Shown piece by piece: positions 24,822 through 34,125 of a stretch of 64,000 nucleotides of DNA. Location: positions 46,887-110,886 of the forward strand of contig PMFA01000026.1 in assembly GCA_003155915.1 (NCBI GenBank), written 5' to 3'. Source of the stretch: Acidimicrobiaceae bacterium. Lineage in GTDB: Bacteria > Actinomycetota > Acidimicrobiia > Acidimicrobiales > RAAP-2. Position numbers and translations under genes: made by a program. The notes beneath the pieces were generated by a model that saw nothing but the letters and a program-made list of their open reading frames with translations, searched no databases and was not told the origin of the DNA. Every line of letters starts with the position of its first letter. The stretch's first letter is position 1.

Positions 24822-26348
24822 TCATGAGGTTCGCATGGTGCCTTCACGTAGGTAGCGCGCGTGCCACGAGAGCGCTTCCTCGATCATGTGCGGGGTATGT
24901 TTGCCGGGGGCCGTGGCACTCGCACGGTCGAAATAGTCCTGCAACATCGGCCGGTAGTCGGGGTGCGCGCAGTTGTCGATAATCTTCTGCGCGCGTCGGC
25001 GCGGCGCCAAGCCACGCAGGTCCGCGACACCCCATTCGGTGATGACGACGTGTACGTCGTGCTCGGTATGGTCCACGTGGCTGACCATTGGCACGATCGA
25101 AGATATCGCGCCATTCTTGGCGGTTGAAGGCGTCAGGAACATCGCAATGTAAGCGTTGCGAGCGAAGTCACCGGAGCCCCCGATGCCGTTCATGATGCTC
25201 GAGCCCATGACGTGGGTGGAGTTGATGTTGCCGTAGATGTCGGCCTCGATGGCGCCGTTCATCGCCAAACACCCGAGTCGGCGTATCACCTCAGGGTGAT
25301 TGCTGATCTCTTGCGGTCGAAGGACGATCCGGTCGTGGTACTCGGCGATGTTGGCGTGTAGGTCGGCCGCTCCCTCCTCGCTGAGCGAGAAGGCGGTCGC
25401 CGAGATGGTGCTCATCGTGCCCGAGTTCAACAAGGCCAACATGCCGTCCTGGATGACCTCGGTGTACGCCGTCAGCGGATGGAACGGACCATCGTCGAGT
25501 CCGCGAAGGACGGCATTGGCGATGTTGCCGACGCCCGACTGCAGGGGCAGGAGAGACGCGGGCAGGCGTCCTCCCTTCACCTCGTACGCCAGGAACTCCA
25601 AGAGGTTTTCCGCGATTCTCTGCGATATGACGTCGACCGGTTTGAACGCCGTGTTGCGATCGGGGGAGTTCGTCTCGACGACGGCCACAATCTTCTCGGG
25701 CGGACAATGAAAGTAGGGAACGCCGATGCGATCAGACGGTTGGAGGATTTGGATGGGCTTGCGAAACGGTGGCAGTGCGGTGCCGTAATAGATGTCGTGC
25801 ATCCCCTCGAGCGCGGCGGGCTGCCAGGCGTTCACCTCGAGGATGATGCGATCGGCCATGTCAATCCACGTCTTGTTGTTCCCGACCGATGAGGACGGAA
25901 TCAGCTCGCCGTCTTCGGTGATGCCAGACACCTCGATCACCGCGACGTCGAGGTGTCCGAAGGCCCCCTCCCAGACCATCTGCGCGACGTGCGAGAGGTG
26001 CATGTCGAGGTAATCAAGCAGTCCGGCATTGATCTTGGCGCGACTCACCGGGTCGGATTGGTACGGCATGCGCATGTCGATCGCGTCGACCGCGGCGAGT
26101 GCACCGTCAAGCTCGGAAGCCGTCGACGCCCCAGTCCAGACACTCACCGCGAAACGCTCACCTCGGGTGGCCGCCTCTTCGACTCGCCGCACGAGCGCCC
26201 CGGGGACCGCCTTCGGATATCCGGCCCCGGTAAAGCCGCTCATCCCCACATTGTCGCCCGGTCGTATGAATTCGGCCGCTTCGTCAGGCGACATGATGCG
26301 ACCCGCAATTGACGCATTCTTGATTCGAGATTCGTCCGCGAGAGTCAC
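24822..26348 (-). CDS. Acetyl-CoA hydrolase/transferase family (succinyl-CoA:acetate CoA-transferase-like)
   Basis: A 508-residue class I CoA-transferase. The catalytic Glu297 lies in PLTAYTEVIQDG, and the oxyanion and CoA loops are PLQSGVGNIANAV and GIGGSGDFARNAY. The N-terminal MSGFTGAGYPKAVP and SVWTGAS match the succinyl-CoA:acetate CoA-transferase (SCACT/AarC/Cat1) branch. It could make acetyl-CoA from acetate at the expense of succinyl-CoA, complementing Acs. GTG 26348 is supported by TAGGCT-N6-GTG. Confidence 0.88.
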   Translation of the reverse strand: MTLADESRIKNASIAGRIMSPDEAAEFIRPGDNVGMSGFTGAGYPKAVPGALVRRVEEAATRGERFAVSVWTGASTASELDGALAAVDAIDMRMPYQSDPVSRAKINAGLLDYLDMHLSHVAQMVWEGAFGHLDVAVIEVSGITEDGELIPSSSVGNNKTWIDMADRIILEVNAWQPAALEGMHDIYYGTALPPFRKPIQILQPSDRIGVPYFHCPPEKIVAVVETNSPDRNTAFKPVDVISQRIAENLLEFLAYEVKGGRLPASLLPLQSGVGNIANAVLRGLDDGPFHPLTAYTEVIQDGMLALLNSGTMSTISATAFSLSEEGAADLHANIAEYHDRIVLRPQEISNHPEVIRRLGCLAMNGAIEADIYGNINSTHVMGSSIMNGIGGSGDFARNAYIAMFLTPSTAKNGAISSIVPMVSHVDHTEHDVHVVITEWGVADLRGLAPRRRAQKIIDNCAHPDYRPMLQDYFDRASATAPGKHTPHMIEEALSWHARYLREGTMRTS

Positions 26349-26354
26349 TTCGAA

Positions 26355-26360
26355 AGCCTA
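26355..26360 (-). promoter_or_regulatory. Leaderless -10 box for the CoA-transferase
   Basis: Minus-strand TAGGCT, 6 nt, GTG 26348. Confidence 0.5.
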
Positions 26361-26570
26361 ACGCTGCCGGATTGCGCCAGAGTTCGCCGACCAGCCGCCA
26401 ATGACTAGATGCTGACACAGCCGTCCGACGTTGTCACTTTGAATTGAAAGCCAAACTCATCTCACAAGTATGAACTCAGGACTGGTGTCACCCAAGATCT
26501 CAATTCGCTCTCTATTCCCGTCATTCAATATCTTCCGGCGAACACTGTCGTCAATCACTGCGAACAGGCA

Positions 26571-26649
26571 TGGTCGGGCTGGGGAGATTCGAACTCCCGA
26601 TCTCTCGGCCCCCAGCCGAGCGCTCTAGACCAAACTAAGCCACAGCCCG
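26571..26649 (-). tRNA. tRNA-Pro(GGG)
   Basis: Folds as a full cloverleaf on the minus strand. The acceptor stem CGGGCTG pairs with CAGCCCG, with discriminator A and an encoded CCA (26571-26573). The anticodon stem CTCGG/CCGAG encloses loop CTGGGGG, giving anticodon GGG, which reads CCC proline codons. The T arm GGGAG-TTCGAAT-CTCCC is canonical. The flanks show no integrase or duplicated attachment site. Confidence 0.96.
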
Positions 26650-26680
26650 TGAACGAACAATCGTAGTCGCTGCGTCTTCA

Positions 26681-26836
26681 TCAACCCGTTGGCGCGTGCG
26701 CACCGTGCTCCTGATCCGGATGAGTCAGCCATGCTCTGGCCTCGCACAAGTAGGCGATGGTTTCGCCGGTCGCTTTCGCGCGAAGTGCATCGAGGATTCG
26801 CTCGTCAAGCGCCTGTATGAGTTCGTCAACCGCCAT
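26681..26836 (-). CDS. 51-residue protein downstream of thiS, unknown
   Basis: Starts at ATG 26836 with an AAAGGTGG ribosome site 8 nt upstream, and lies 16 nt after the thiS stop on the same strand. The predicted product begins MAVDELIQALDERILDAL and continues with an amphipathic helical segment, one Cys (TIAYLCEARAWL) and a His-rich tail. No family is recognised. Its position suggests co-expression with thiO-thiS. It stands where thiG is often found but is far too short to be ThiG. Confidence 0.5.
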   Translation of the reverse strand: MAVDELIQALDERILDALRAKATGETIAYLCEARAWLTHPDQEHGAHAPTG

Positions 26837-26852
26837 CACGTCCCACCTTTTC

Positions 26853-27047
26853 TCATCCGCCCGCCACAGCGGTCACGATTTCGATCGCGTTGCCATCTTC
26901 GATTCTGGTTTCACCCCACTCTGATCGACGAACAATTTCGCCATCAATCGCAACGGCCACGCCTCGATGTTCAATGGAGAGTCGCCGCAATAAATCTTCA
27001 ACGGACTCGGCGAAGAACTCGTGGTCCTCGCCGTTCACGCGGATCAC
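26853..27047 (-). CDS. thiS: Sulfur-carrier protein ThiS
   Basis: Ubiquitin-fold sulfur donor for thiazole synthesis. GTG 27047 gives 64 residues starting VIRVNGEDHEFF and ending VTAVAGG; the C-terminal Gly-Gly is the site of adenylation and thiocarboxylation. DLLRRLSIEHRGVAVAIDGEIVRRSEW is the family core. It overlaps the thiO stop in a GTGA junction. thiG, thiF and thiE are not in the window. Confidence 0.9.
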   Translation of the reverse strand: MIRVNGEDHEFFAESVEDLLRRLSIEHRGVAVAIDGEIVRRSEWGETRIEDGNAIEIVTAVAGG

Positions 27048-28114
27048 GCGACACCCTCGGCGAATCGAAGGACCTCGCCGGCGGCGATCGGGGCCAGCGT
27101 GACACCGTGGCGAAAGTGACCGGACGACCACGCCCAGCGGCCGTCGCCTAGTACCTCGAAGAAGGGCCGCAAGTCATCGCTCGCCGGCCGATTGCCTTCA
27201 CGGGTCTCGAGGACGACCGCGGTCTCCAGCGCCGGCACTACGTCGAGAGCATCGCGCAGGAGGCGCTGCACTTCGCCGACGCGGGCGCCCGATTCACGGC
27301 GTTCTTCAGAGGACGCGCCCAAGACGTTGTATCCGCCCGGTCGACTCACCATGTAAAACGTGCCGCCCTTCACGAATGATCGGATCATGGGCTGCGCGCT
27401 TCGATCGAGGCCGCGAACGCGGAGCGTTATTCCGTGGACCGGTCGTACGGTGTGACCACCGGATGACGTCGCGCCACTCGGCAACGCGCTCGCCCCGGTG
27501 GCGATGATGCCAATATCGCCGACGAAGGAATCCGATGCGGTAACGGCCTCCACGCGGGTCCCGTCACTGCACACCTTGACCACGACCTCGTCAACCACCG
27601 TCACGCCGAGCGCCGTATTCGCCTCGCTCACGAGGGCCACGGCTTGATCGGGGTCAAGCCACGCGTCGCCGCCGATCAAGAGTCCGTCAGATATTCGAGG
27701 CGACACTCCCTCGAACATCGCCGGTTCATCGCCCATGGACACTCGTCGAGGAACGACGCCAAAATCAGTGGCAATCTGCGCGAACTGATCAACCAAGCGT
27801 CGGTCACTGCCGTCCCACCCGAACAACAGCGTTCCTTTTTCGACGATCACGAGATCTTTCTGCGTGACGTCGTGAAGATCGCTGGCGAACGAACGCCACG
27901 CGTCGACGGCGCCGCGCTGCAGTTGGTAGTTGCTCTCCTCACCCGGGCCAATCTCGGCGATTGGCGCGATCATCCCGGCGGCGGCCCACGTGGCACCCCC
28001 GCCCGGATTGGGATCAAATAGCGTCACTCGCCAGCCGTGGAGAGCCAGTTGAAAGGCGCTGGTCAGTCCAATGACACCACCGCCGACGACGAGTGCGTGC
28101 TTGGCCGACTTCAC
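27044..28114 (-). CDS. thiO: Glycine oxidase ThiO
   Basis: FAD-dependent oxidation of glycine to the imine used for the thiazole ring. The 356-residue DAO-family protein has the FAD fold HALVVGGGVIGLTSAFQLA and GGGATWAAAGMIAP. A C-terminal substrate and FAD region includes WAWSSGHFRHGVTLAPIAAG. GTG 28114 is supported by TACGCT-N6-GTG. It is translationally coupled to thiS and divergent from gltB across 79 bp, too little for a THI-box riboswitch, and none was seen. Confidence 0.92.
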   Translation of the reverse strand: MKSAKHALVVGGGVIGLTSAFQLALHGWRVTLFDPNPGGGATWAAAGMIAPIAEIGPGEESNYQLQRGAVDAWRSFASDLHDVTQKDLVIVEKGTLLFGWDGSDRRLVDQFAQIATDFGVVPRRVSMGDEPAMFEGVSPRISDGLLIGGDAWLDPDQAVALVSEANTALGVTVVDEVVVKVCSDGTRVEAVTASDSFVGDIGIIATGASALPSGATSSGGHTVRPVHGITLRVRGLDRSAQPMIRSFVKGGTFYMVSRPGGYNVLGASSEERRESGARVGEVQRLLRDALDVVPALETAVVLETREGNRPASDDLRPFFEVLGDGRWAWSSGHFRHGVTLAPIAAGEVLRFAEGVA

Positions 28115-28120
28115 GTGAAC

Positions 28121-28126
28121 AGCGTA
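28121..28126 (-). promoter_or_regulatory. Leaderless -10 box for thiO
   Basis: Minus-strand TACGCT, 6 nt, GTG 28114. Confidence 0.5.
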
Positions 28127-28152
28127 GGTCGAAGGGCGGGGAGCCTTTTCGT

Positions 28153-28158
28153 TATGAT
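28153..28158 (+). promoter_or_regulatory. -10 box for gltBD
   Basis: TATGAT, close to the sigma-70-type consensus, followed by a leader of about 30 nt and an AAGGAA ribosome site before ATG 28194. It contrasts with the leaderless genes. Confidence 0.5.
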
Positions 28159-28193
28159 TGTGGTGGGTCAGCGTTGCCCCGCAAGGAAACGCT

Positions 28194-31100
28194 ATGACAA
28201 AGACTCTCTACGACCCCTCTTTCGAGCACGACGCCTGCGGTGTGGGGATGGTCGCGGACTTGAGTGCCACGCCAACCAACGCGACGATCCTCGACGCGCT
28301 CACCATCTTGGAGAATCTCGAGCACCGGGGTGCGACCGGCTCGGACGTCGATTCCGGCGACGGCGCCGGCGTGCTCATCCAAATGCCCGACGCATTTCTG
28401 CGCGAGGTGTACGGCGACGTCGTACCGCCGGCGGGGGAGTACGGGATCGCTCACTGGATGATTCCCAAGATTTCGAACGTCCCGGATATCCAGCGCGCGA
28501 TCGACGCGGTGTTCGAACGCCTAGGGCTAACGTCACTCGGTTGGCGCGACGTGCCGGTCGACTCGACAGTTCTTGGCCCAACCTCGCGGGCCTCGGAACC
28601 GGCTTTCGTCCAACAACTGATCGCGAGAAGCGCCCACGAGCCGGCACCGGACCTTGAGCGTGCGTTGTACTGCGCCAGAAAGGTGATCGAGCACACCGTG
28701 GACGTCTACGCCTCGTCGTGTTCTCCCCACGTGCTCATCTATAAGGGAATGTTGACGGCCCCCCAGTTGCGCCAATATTTTGACGATCTGCGCGACGCAC
28801 GACTCACCTCGGCGATTGCCGTTGTGCACAGTCGATTCTCGACGAACGTGCTGCCGCGCTGGGACCTCGCTCAACCCTTTCGCTACATCGCGCACAACGG
28901 CGAGATCAACACCGTCAGGGGTAACCGCAATTGGATGACCGCGCGCGAGACCTCGCTCCACAGCGACGTGTTGCCGTTGCCCATCGCCGAATTGACGCCG
29001 CTGGTCACGACCGGACTGAGCGACTCGGCCAGTTTCGACGAGGTGGTCGAACTCTTGGTCCAGGCCGGGCGATCACTTCCCCACGCCGTTTTGATGATGA
29101 TTCCCGAAGCCTGGGAGCGTTCGACGTTCATGAGTGAGTCGCGTCGGGACTTCTACCGATACCACGCCGGATTGATGGAGCCCTGGGACGGTCCGGCGTC
29201 CGTGACGTTCTGTGACGGGAAAGTCGTGGGCGCGGTGCTCGACCGCAACGGTCTGCGTCCGGCGCGGTACTGGGTCACCAAGGACCGACGCGTCGTCTTC
29301 GCCAGCGAGGTCGGAGTCTTGCCGGTCGATCCCGCCAACATCGAGCGCAAGGGCCGTCTACAGCCCGGGCGCGTATTCCTGGTCGACATTGAACAGGGCC
29401 GGATCATCGACGACGAAGAGTTGAAGGGCGAACTGGCGCAAAAGGCCCCCTACGGAGAGTGGCTGCGCGATCAGCAGCGCTCGCTCGATGAAATTGACGC
29501 GCCCACCATGCTGACGCCGAACCACGCGTCAATCGTGCGCCAACAGATGAACTTCGGCTACAGCGAGGAAGACCTTCGACTCATTGTTCGCCCCATGGCC
29601 CAGGTCAGCGAGGAGCCCATCGGTTCGATGGGCTCGGACTCAACGGTGCCTACGCTGTCAAAGCTCCCGCGACCGCTCTTTGATTTCTTCACGCAGCTCT
29701 TCGCCCAGGTCACGAATCCGCCGCTCGACGCAATCCGTGAAGAACTCGTCACGTCGACTCGGGTCACGATCGGTGGCGAGGACAACCTGCTCACCGAGAG
29801 CGCGAACCACTGCCACCAGATCGTCCTGCCGTCGCCGATATTGAGTATCGACGAACTGGCCAAGATCCGCTACATCGAAGAGTTCGAGCGAATGGAAGGA
29901 TTCACGACCGTGGTCATCGACGGTCTCTTCGAGGCCCACGGAGTCGGTAAGGGTGCCGAACGGCTCGCGAGCGCCATCGACGCCCTGTGCGATCAAGTGG
30001 TCGACGAGGTCCGCTGCGGGACCAACATCATCATTCTCTCGGATCGCAATACGACGCCCGAGCTGGCGGCCATTCCGAGTCTGCTCTTGGCGTCGGCCGT
30101 GCATCACCGACTCGTCGACGAACACCTGCGAACGAGCGCGGCGCTGATTATGGAGTCCGGGGACGTGCGTGAGGTTCACCACGTCGCACTGTTGCTGGGC
30201 TTCGGTGCCTCGGCGGTCTGCCCCTACCTGGCCTACGAGTCGATCGATGCGTTGATCGAAACAGGCGACCTCACTGGCCTCAGTTCCTTCGAGGCGCGCT
30301 ATCAGTACGGCAAGGCGCTCAACAAGGGTGTCGTCAAGATCATGTCGAAGATGGGCGTCAGCACCGTCGCGAGCTATGTCGGCTCCCAATTGTTCGAAGC
30401 CGTGGGCATCTCCGAAACGGTGCTCGCGCGATACTTTCCCGGTTTCACCTCACGCCTCGGTGGCATCACGCTCGAGCACATCGCGGGCAGCGTCCTCACT
30501 TTGCACGCCAGTGCCTACGCACCGGCGCCGGGAGAACGAGTGGAACTGCGAAATAACGGTGAGTACCAGTGGCGTCGTGACGGAGAGATTCACCTGTTCA
30601 ATCCCCGCACCGTGCAAAAGCTGCAGCACGCCACGCGCGCGAAGCGCTTCGATATATTCAAGGAGTACACCACGCTGGTCGACGATCAGTCCCACGGGCT
30701 CGTGACGCTGCGCGGGTTGATGAGTCTGGTGCCCAGTGCAACGCCACTTGCGCTCGACGAAGTCGAGAGCACCGCGTCGATCATCAAGCGATTCAGCACC
30801 GGCGCGATGTCCTACGGCTCGATCTCCGAAGAGGCGCACAGCACCCTCGCCATCGCCATGAACCGCCTGGGCGCGAAGTCCAATACCGGCGAGGGCGGTG
30901 AGGACGACGAGCGATTCGACACCTCGGATCCACGCTGGAATCGCCGTTCGGCCATCAAGCAAGTCGCCTCCGGACGCTTCGGCGTCACGAGTCGCTTTCT
31001 CGTGAACGCCGACGACATCCAGATCAAGATGGCCCAGGGCGCCAAACCGGGCGAGGGAGGGCAACTAGCGGGGATCAAGATCTGGCCCTGGATCGCCAAG

Positions 31101-32642
31101 ACCCGGCACTCCACGCCGGGCGTGGGACTCATTTCGCCGCCGCCGCACCACGACATCTATTCGATCGAGGACCTCGCCCAGTTGATTTATGACTTGAAGA
31201 ACGCCAACGACCAGGCACGAATCCACGTGAAGCTCGTGAGCGAGCAGGGCGTCGGGACGATCGCTGCGGGCGTCGCGAAGGCGCACGCCGACGTGATCCT
31301 CATCTCGGGACACGACGGCGGAACCGGAGCGGCGCCGCTGACGTCGCTCAAGCACGCGGGCACCCCGTGGGAGCTCGGGCTCGCCGAGACGCACCAGACC
31401 TTGGCGAGTAACGGCCTGCGCAGTCGTGTCGTACTTCAAGTGGACGGCCAACTGAAGACCGGTCGCGACGTGATCATCGCCGCCCTCTTGGGCGCCGAGG
31501 AGTTCGGTTTCGCCACGGCGCCGCTGGTCGTGTCGGGCTGTGTGATGATGCGCGTCTGCCACCTCGACACGTGTCCGGTGGGGATAGCCACTCAGAATCC
31601 TCGTCTGCGCGAACGATTCACTGGTCGCCCGGAGTTCGTCGAGAACTTTTTCGAGTTCATCGCCGAAGAGGTTCGTGAGTACCTCGCTCTCCTCGGCGCG
31701 CGCACGCTCGACGAAGTCATTGGCGACGCGACCAGATTGTCGATTACGTCGACGGACGACGTGAACAGCGACCTCGACCTCTCGGCGCTGTTGGTCACCG
31801 TCGCACCTGATCAGCGCCATCAGAGCGTGAAACAAGAACACGGTCTCGACGGCGCGCTGGACTGGATCTTCCTTCACGACGCAGTGAGCGCTGCGTCACG
31901 CACGACGCCCTTCCGGTTCGCCACAGCGGTTCGCAACGTCAATCGCGCCGTCGGCACCTTGACCGGGAGTGCCATTACGCGCTCGCTCGGCGAACGAGAT
32001 CTGCCCGATGACTTGATTGAAATTGACCTGGACGGGTCCTCTGGCCAGAGCCTTGGCGCCTTCATGCCCCACGGCATGACGCTTCGGCTCACCGGTGACG
32101 CGAACGACTACGCCGGCAAGGGTCTGTCGGGCGGGCGCATCATCATCCGGCCCTCACTGGAGGCCACCTTCGCCAGCGAGGAAAACATCATCGCCGGCAA
32201 CGTCATCGGTTACGGCGCAACGAGTGGTGAGATCTTCGTCAGTGGCGTCGTTGGGGAACGTTGTGGCGTGCGTAACTCCGGCGCGACGATCATCGTCGAA
32301 GGCACCGGCGATCACGCGTGTGAGTACATGACGGGCGGCGTCGTCGTGATACTCGGGGCCGTCGGACGAAACCTCGCGGCCGGGATGTCCGGCGGCACGC
32401 TCTACCTCTACGATCCAGACCAGAGCGTCTATGACCACCTGAGCGCCGGCGTCTACGAGATCGATCCGCTGGAATATGAAGACGACGAACGCGTGAGGGG
32501 GCTGCTCACCCGGTTCGTCGAAGAGACCGACTCGCGGCGCGCCGAGTCGATTCTGGGTGACTGGCGATGCGAACGAATGCACTTCGTTCGCATCGAGACC
32601 TCCGAGTACCAACGGGTGCGAGACGAGTTGCGCAATGGGTAA
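28194..32642 (+). CDS. gltB: Glutamate synthase large subunit
   Basis: Ferredoxin/NADPH-type GOGAT alpha subunit of 1482 residues. It starts with a short propeptide ahead of the glutaminase nucleophile Cys15 (HDACGVGM), which should become the mature N-terminus. An N-terminal class II amidotransferase, a central domain and an FMN barrel follow (around residues 850-1200: GEGGEDDERF, GHDGGTGAAPL). The 3Fe-4S cysteines are in CVMMRVCHLDTCPVG (about 1116-1130), and a C-terminal GXGXG beta-helix closes the protein. ATG 28194 follows AAGGAA. It overlaps gltD by 8 bp. Confidence 0.97.
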   Translation: MTKTLYDPSFEHDACGVGMVADLSATPTNATILDALTILENLEHRGATGSDVDSGDGAGVLIQMPDAFLREVYGDVVPPAGEYGIAHWMIPKISNVPDIQRAIDAVFERLGLTSLGWRDVPVDSTVLGPTSRASEPAFVQQLIARSAHEPAPDLERALYCARKVIEHTVDVYASSCSPHVLIYKGMLTAPQLRQYFDDLRDARLTSAIAVVHSRFSTNVLPRWDLAQPFRYIAHNGEINTVRGNRNWMTARETSLHSDVLPLPIAELTPLVTTGLSDSASFDEVVELLVQAGRSLPHAVLMMIPEAWERSTFMSESRRDFYRYHAGLMEPWDGPASVTFCDGKVVGAVLDRNGLRPARYWVTKDRRVVFASEVGVLPVDPANIERKGRLQPGRVFLVDIEQGRIIDDEELKGELAQKAPYGEWLRDQQRSLDEIDAPTMLTPNHASIVRQQMNFGYSEEDLRLIVRPMAQVSEEPIGSMGSDSTVPTLSKLPRPLFDFFTQLFAQVTNPPLDAIREELVTSTRVTIGGEDNLLTESANHCHQIVLPSPILSIDELAKIRYIEEFERMEGFTTVVIDGLFEAHGVGKGAERLASAIDALCDQVVDEVRCGTNIIILSDRNTTPELAAIPSLLLASAVHHRLVDEHLRTSAALIMESGDVREVHHVALLLGFGASAVCPYLAYESIDALIETGDLTGLSSFEARYQYGKALNKGVVKIMSKMGVSTVASYVGSQLFEAVGISETVLARYFPGFTSRLGGITLEHIAGSVLTLHASAYAPAPGERVELRNNGEYQWRRDGEIHLFNPRTVQKLQHATRAKRFDIFKEYTTLVDDQSHGLVTLRGLMSLVPSATPLALDEVESTASIIKRFSTGAMSYGSISEEAHSTLAIAMNRLGAKSNTGEGGEDDERFDTSDPRWNRRSAIKQVASGRFGVTSRFLVNADDIQIKMAQGAKPGEGGQLAGIKIWPWIAKTRHSTPGVGLISPPPHHDIYSIEDLAQLIYDLKNANDQARIHVKLVSEQGVGTIAAGVAKAHADVILISGHDGGTGAAPLTSLKHAGTPWELGLAETHQTLASNGLRSRVVLQVDGQLKTGRDVIIAALLGAEEFGFATAPLVVSGCVMMRVCHLDTCPVGIATQNPRLRERFTGRPEFVENFFEFIAEEVREYLALLGARTLDEVIGDATRLSITSTDDVNSDLDLSALLVTVAPDQRHQSVKQEHGLDGALDWIFLHDAVSAASRTTPFRFATAVRNVNRAVGTLTGSAITRSLGERDLPDDLIEIDLDGSSGQSLGAFMPHGMTLRLTGDANDYAGKGLSGGRIIIRPSLEATFASEENIIAGNVIGYGATSGEIFVSGVVGERCGVRNSGATIIVEGTGDHACEYMTGGVVVILGAVGRNLAAGMSGGTLYLYDPDQSVYDHLSAGVYEIDPLEYEDDERVRGLLTRFVEETDSRRAESILGDWRCERMHFVRIETSEYQRVRDELRNG

Positions 32643-34065
32643 GACGACCGGATTTCTGGAGTACCCGCGGCAGGGCCCTCGTCATCGGCCGGTGCCGGTT
32701 CGACTCCGCGACTGGCGCGAAGTGTACGAGACCCAGAGCGACGACGAAGTCGCGGTCCAGGGCGCTCGATGTATGGACTGCGGGATCCCGTTTTGCATGC
32801 AGGGCTGTCCACTCGGAAATCGAATTCCGACCTTCAACGATCACGTGTACCGCTCCCACTGGGACCAGGCCGCCGAACAGCTCTTCGACACCAACAACTT
32901 TCCGGAGTTCACCGGTCGTCTCTGTCCCGCGCCGTGCGAGTCGGCCTGCGTGTTGGGCATCTCGGATAGTCCCGTCACCATTGAACGGATTGAATACGAG
33001 GTTGCCGAACACGCCTTCGCCTACGGCTTTGCGGTCGCGCACGAGGTCGCGACCCGCACCGGGAAGCGCGTGGCGGTCGTTGGTTCCGGACCGGCCGGAC
33101 TGGCGGCCGCGGCCCAGCTCGCGAGCGTGGGCCACCACGTCCACGTCTTTGAGCGGAGCGACGCGATCGGCGGGCTCTTGCGCTACGGCATACCGGAGTT
33201 CAAACTGGAAAAGGCGATACTCGATCGACGCCTCGCCGTAATGGCGTCCTCGGGCGTCACGTTTCACACCAATGCCAACGTCGGAGACGCCGTGACGCCA
33301 CTGGAGAACCTGCAGCGTGACTTCGACGCCGTGGTCCTCGCACTCGGCTCGACGAGACCTCGACTGATTCCCGTACCGGGGTCGCACTTGAGCGGCGTGT
33401 ATCCCGCAATGACCTACCTCGAGGCGGCCAATCGGGCCGTGCGTGATGGCCAGTCGTCCCCGATTGACGCCCGAGACCGCCACGTCATCATCCTGGGCGG
33501 CGGTGACACGGGGGCCGACTGTCTCGGCACCGTGCATCGTCAAGGAGCGAATTCCGTCATTCAGATCGAGATTCTCGAACGTCCTCCTGACGATCGACCC
33601 GACGATCAACCCTGGCCCACGATGGCGCGGATCTTTAAGTCGTCACCCGCGCACGATGAAGGTGGGGAGCGGCGCTTCTCTACTGAGACGCTCGAGTTCC
33701 ACGGCGCCGAGCGAGTCGAGCGCATCGTCGTTCGAGACGACGCCACCAACGAGACCGTCGTCATGTCAGCCGACCTCGTCTTGATCGCGGCCGGCTTCGT
33801 CGGACCTGAACTCGATCAACTCGGACTCTCGGGCGACGCCTTCGTCACCTCGCGCGCCACGTTGTCGGTCGACGGCGACTGGCGCGTCGATGCACTTGGG
33901 GGCCCGGCACCCGTCTTCGCCTGCGGTGACGCGGTCCGGGGTCAGAGTTTGATCGTGTGGGCCATCGCCGAAGGCCGTAGTGCCGCGGCGGCGGTCGACG
34001 CCCACCTCTCGGGCCATCCGAGCGTCCTCGCGGCCCCCGTGGAGCCCTACAGCCTTTCCTGGTAG
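32635..34065 (+). CDS. gltD: Glutamate synthase small subunit
   Basis: NADPH- and FAD-binding beta subunit feeding electrons to GltB. ATG 32635 gives 476 residues (MGKTTGFLEYPRQGP); the upstream frame is unrelated. Cysteines for two 4Fe-4S clusters are in CMDCGIPFCMQGCPLGN and LCPAPCESACVLG. The FAD fold is VAVVGSGPAGLAAAAQL and the NADPH fold HVIILGGGDTGADCLG. The C-terminal PVFACGDAVRGQSLIVWAI is typical. Coupling to gltB through an 8-bp overlap ensures stoichiometry. Confidence 0.96.
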   Translation: MGKTTGFLEYPRQGPRHRPVPVRLRDWREVYETQSDDEVAVQGARCMDCGIPFCMQGCPLGNRIPTFNDHVYRSHWDQAAEQLFDTNNFPEFTGRLCPAPCESACVLGISDSPVTIERIEYEVAEHAFAYGFAVAHEVATRTGKRVAVVGSGPAGLAAAAQLASVGHHVHVFERSDAIGGLLRYGIPEFKLEKAILDRRLAVMASSGVTFHTNANVGDAVTPLENLQRDFDAVVLALGSTRPRLIPVPGSHLSGVYPAMTYLEAANRAVRDGQSSPIDARDRHVIILGGGDTGADCLGTVHRQGANSVIQIEILERPPDDRPDDQPWPTMARIFKSSPAHDEGGERRFSTETLEFHGAERVERIVVRDDATNETVVMSADLVLIAAGFVGPELDQLGLSGDAFVTSRATLSVDGDWRVDALGGPAPVFACGDAVRGQSLIVWAIAEGRSAAAAVDAHLSGHPSVLAAPVEPYSLSW

Positions 34066-34125
34066 CGAACTCGACGGGTGACCAAGAGTTTGTAGCATCG
34101 TCGCAACGGGACAAGAGGGGGACAA

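Noticed and set aside
28115..28193. Thiamine pyrophosphate riboswitch before thiO
   Set aside because: Only 79 bp separate thiO from gltB, no CTGAGA/ACCTGA elements are present, and thiO appears leaderless.
29658..31877. Several 200-270-codon minus-strand ORFs opposite gltB
   Set aside because: Shadow frames of gltB with Arg/Asp-rich, motif-free translations and no ribosome sites or promoters.
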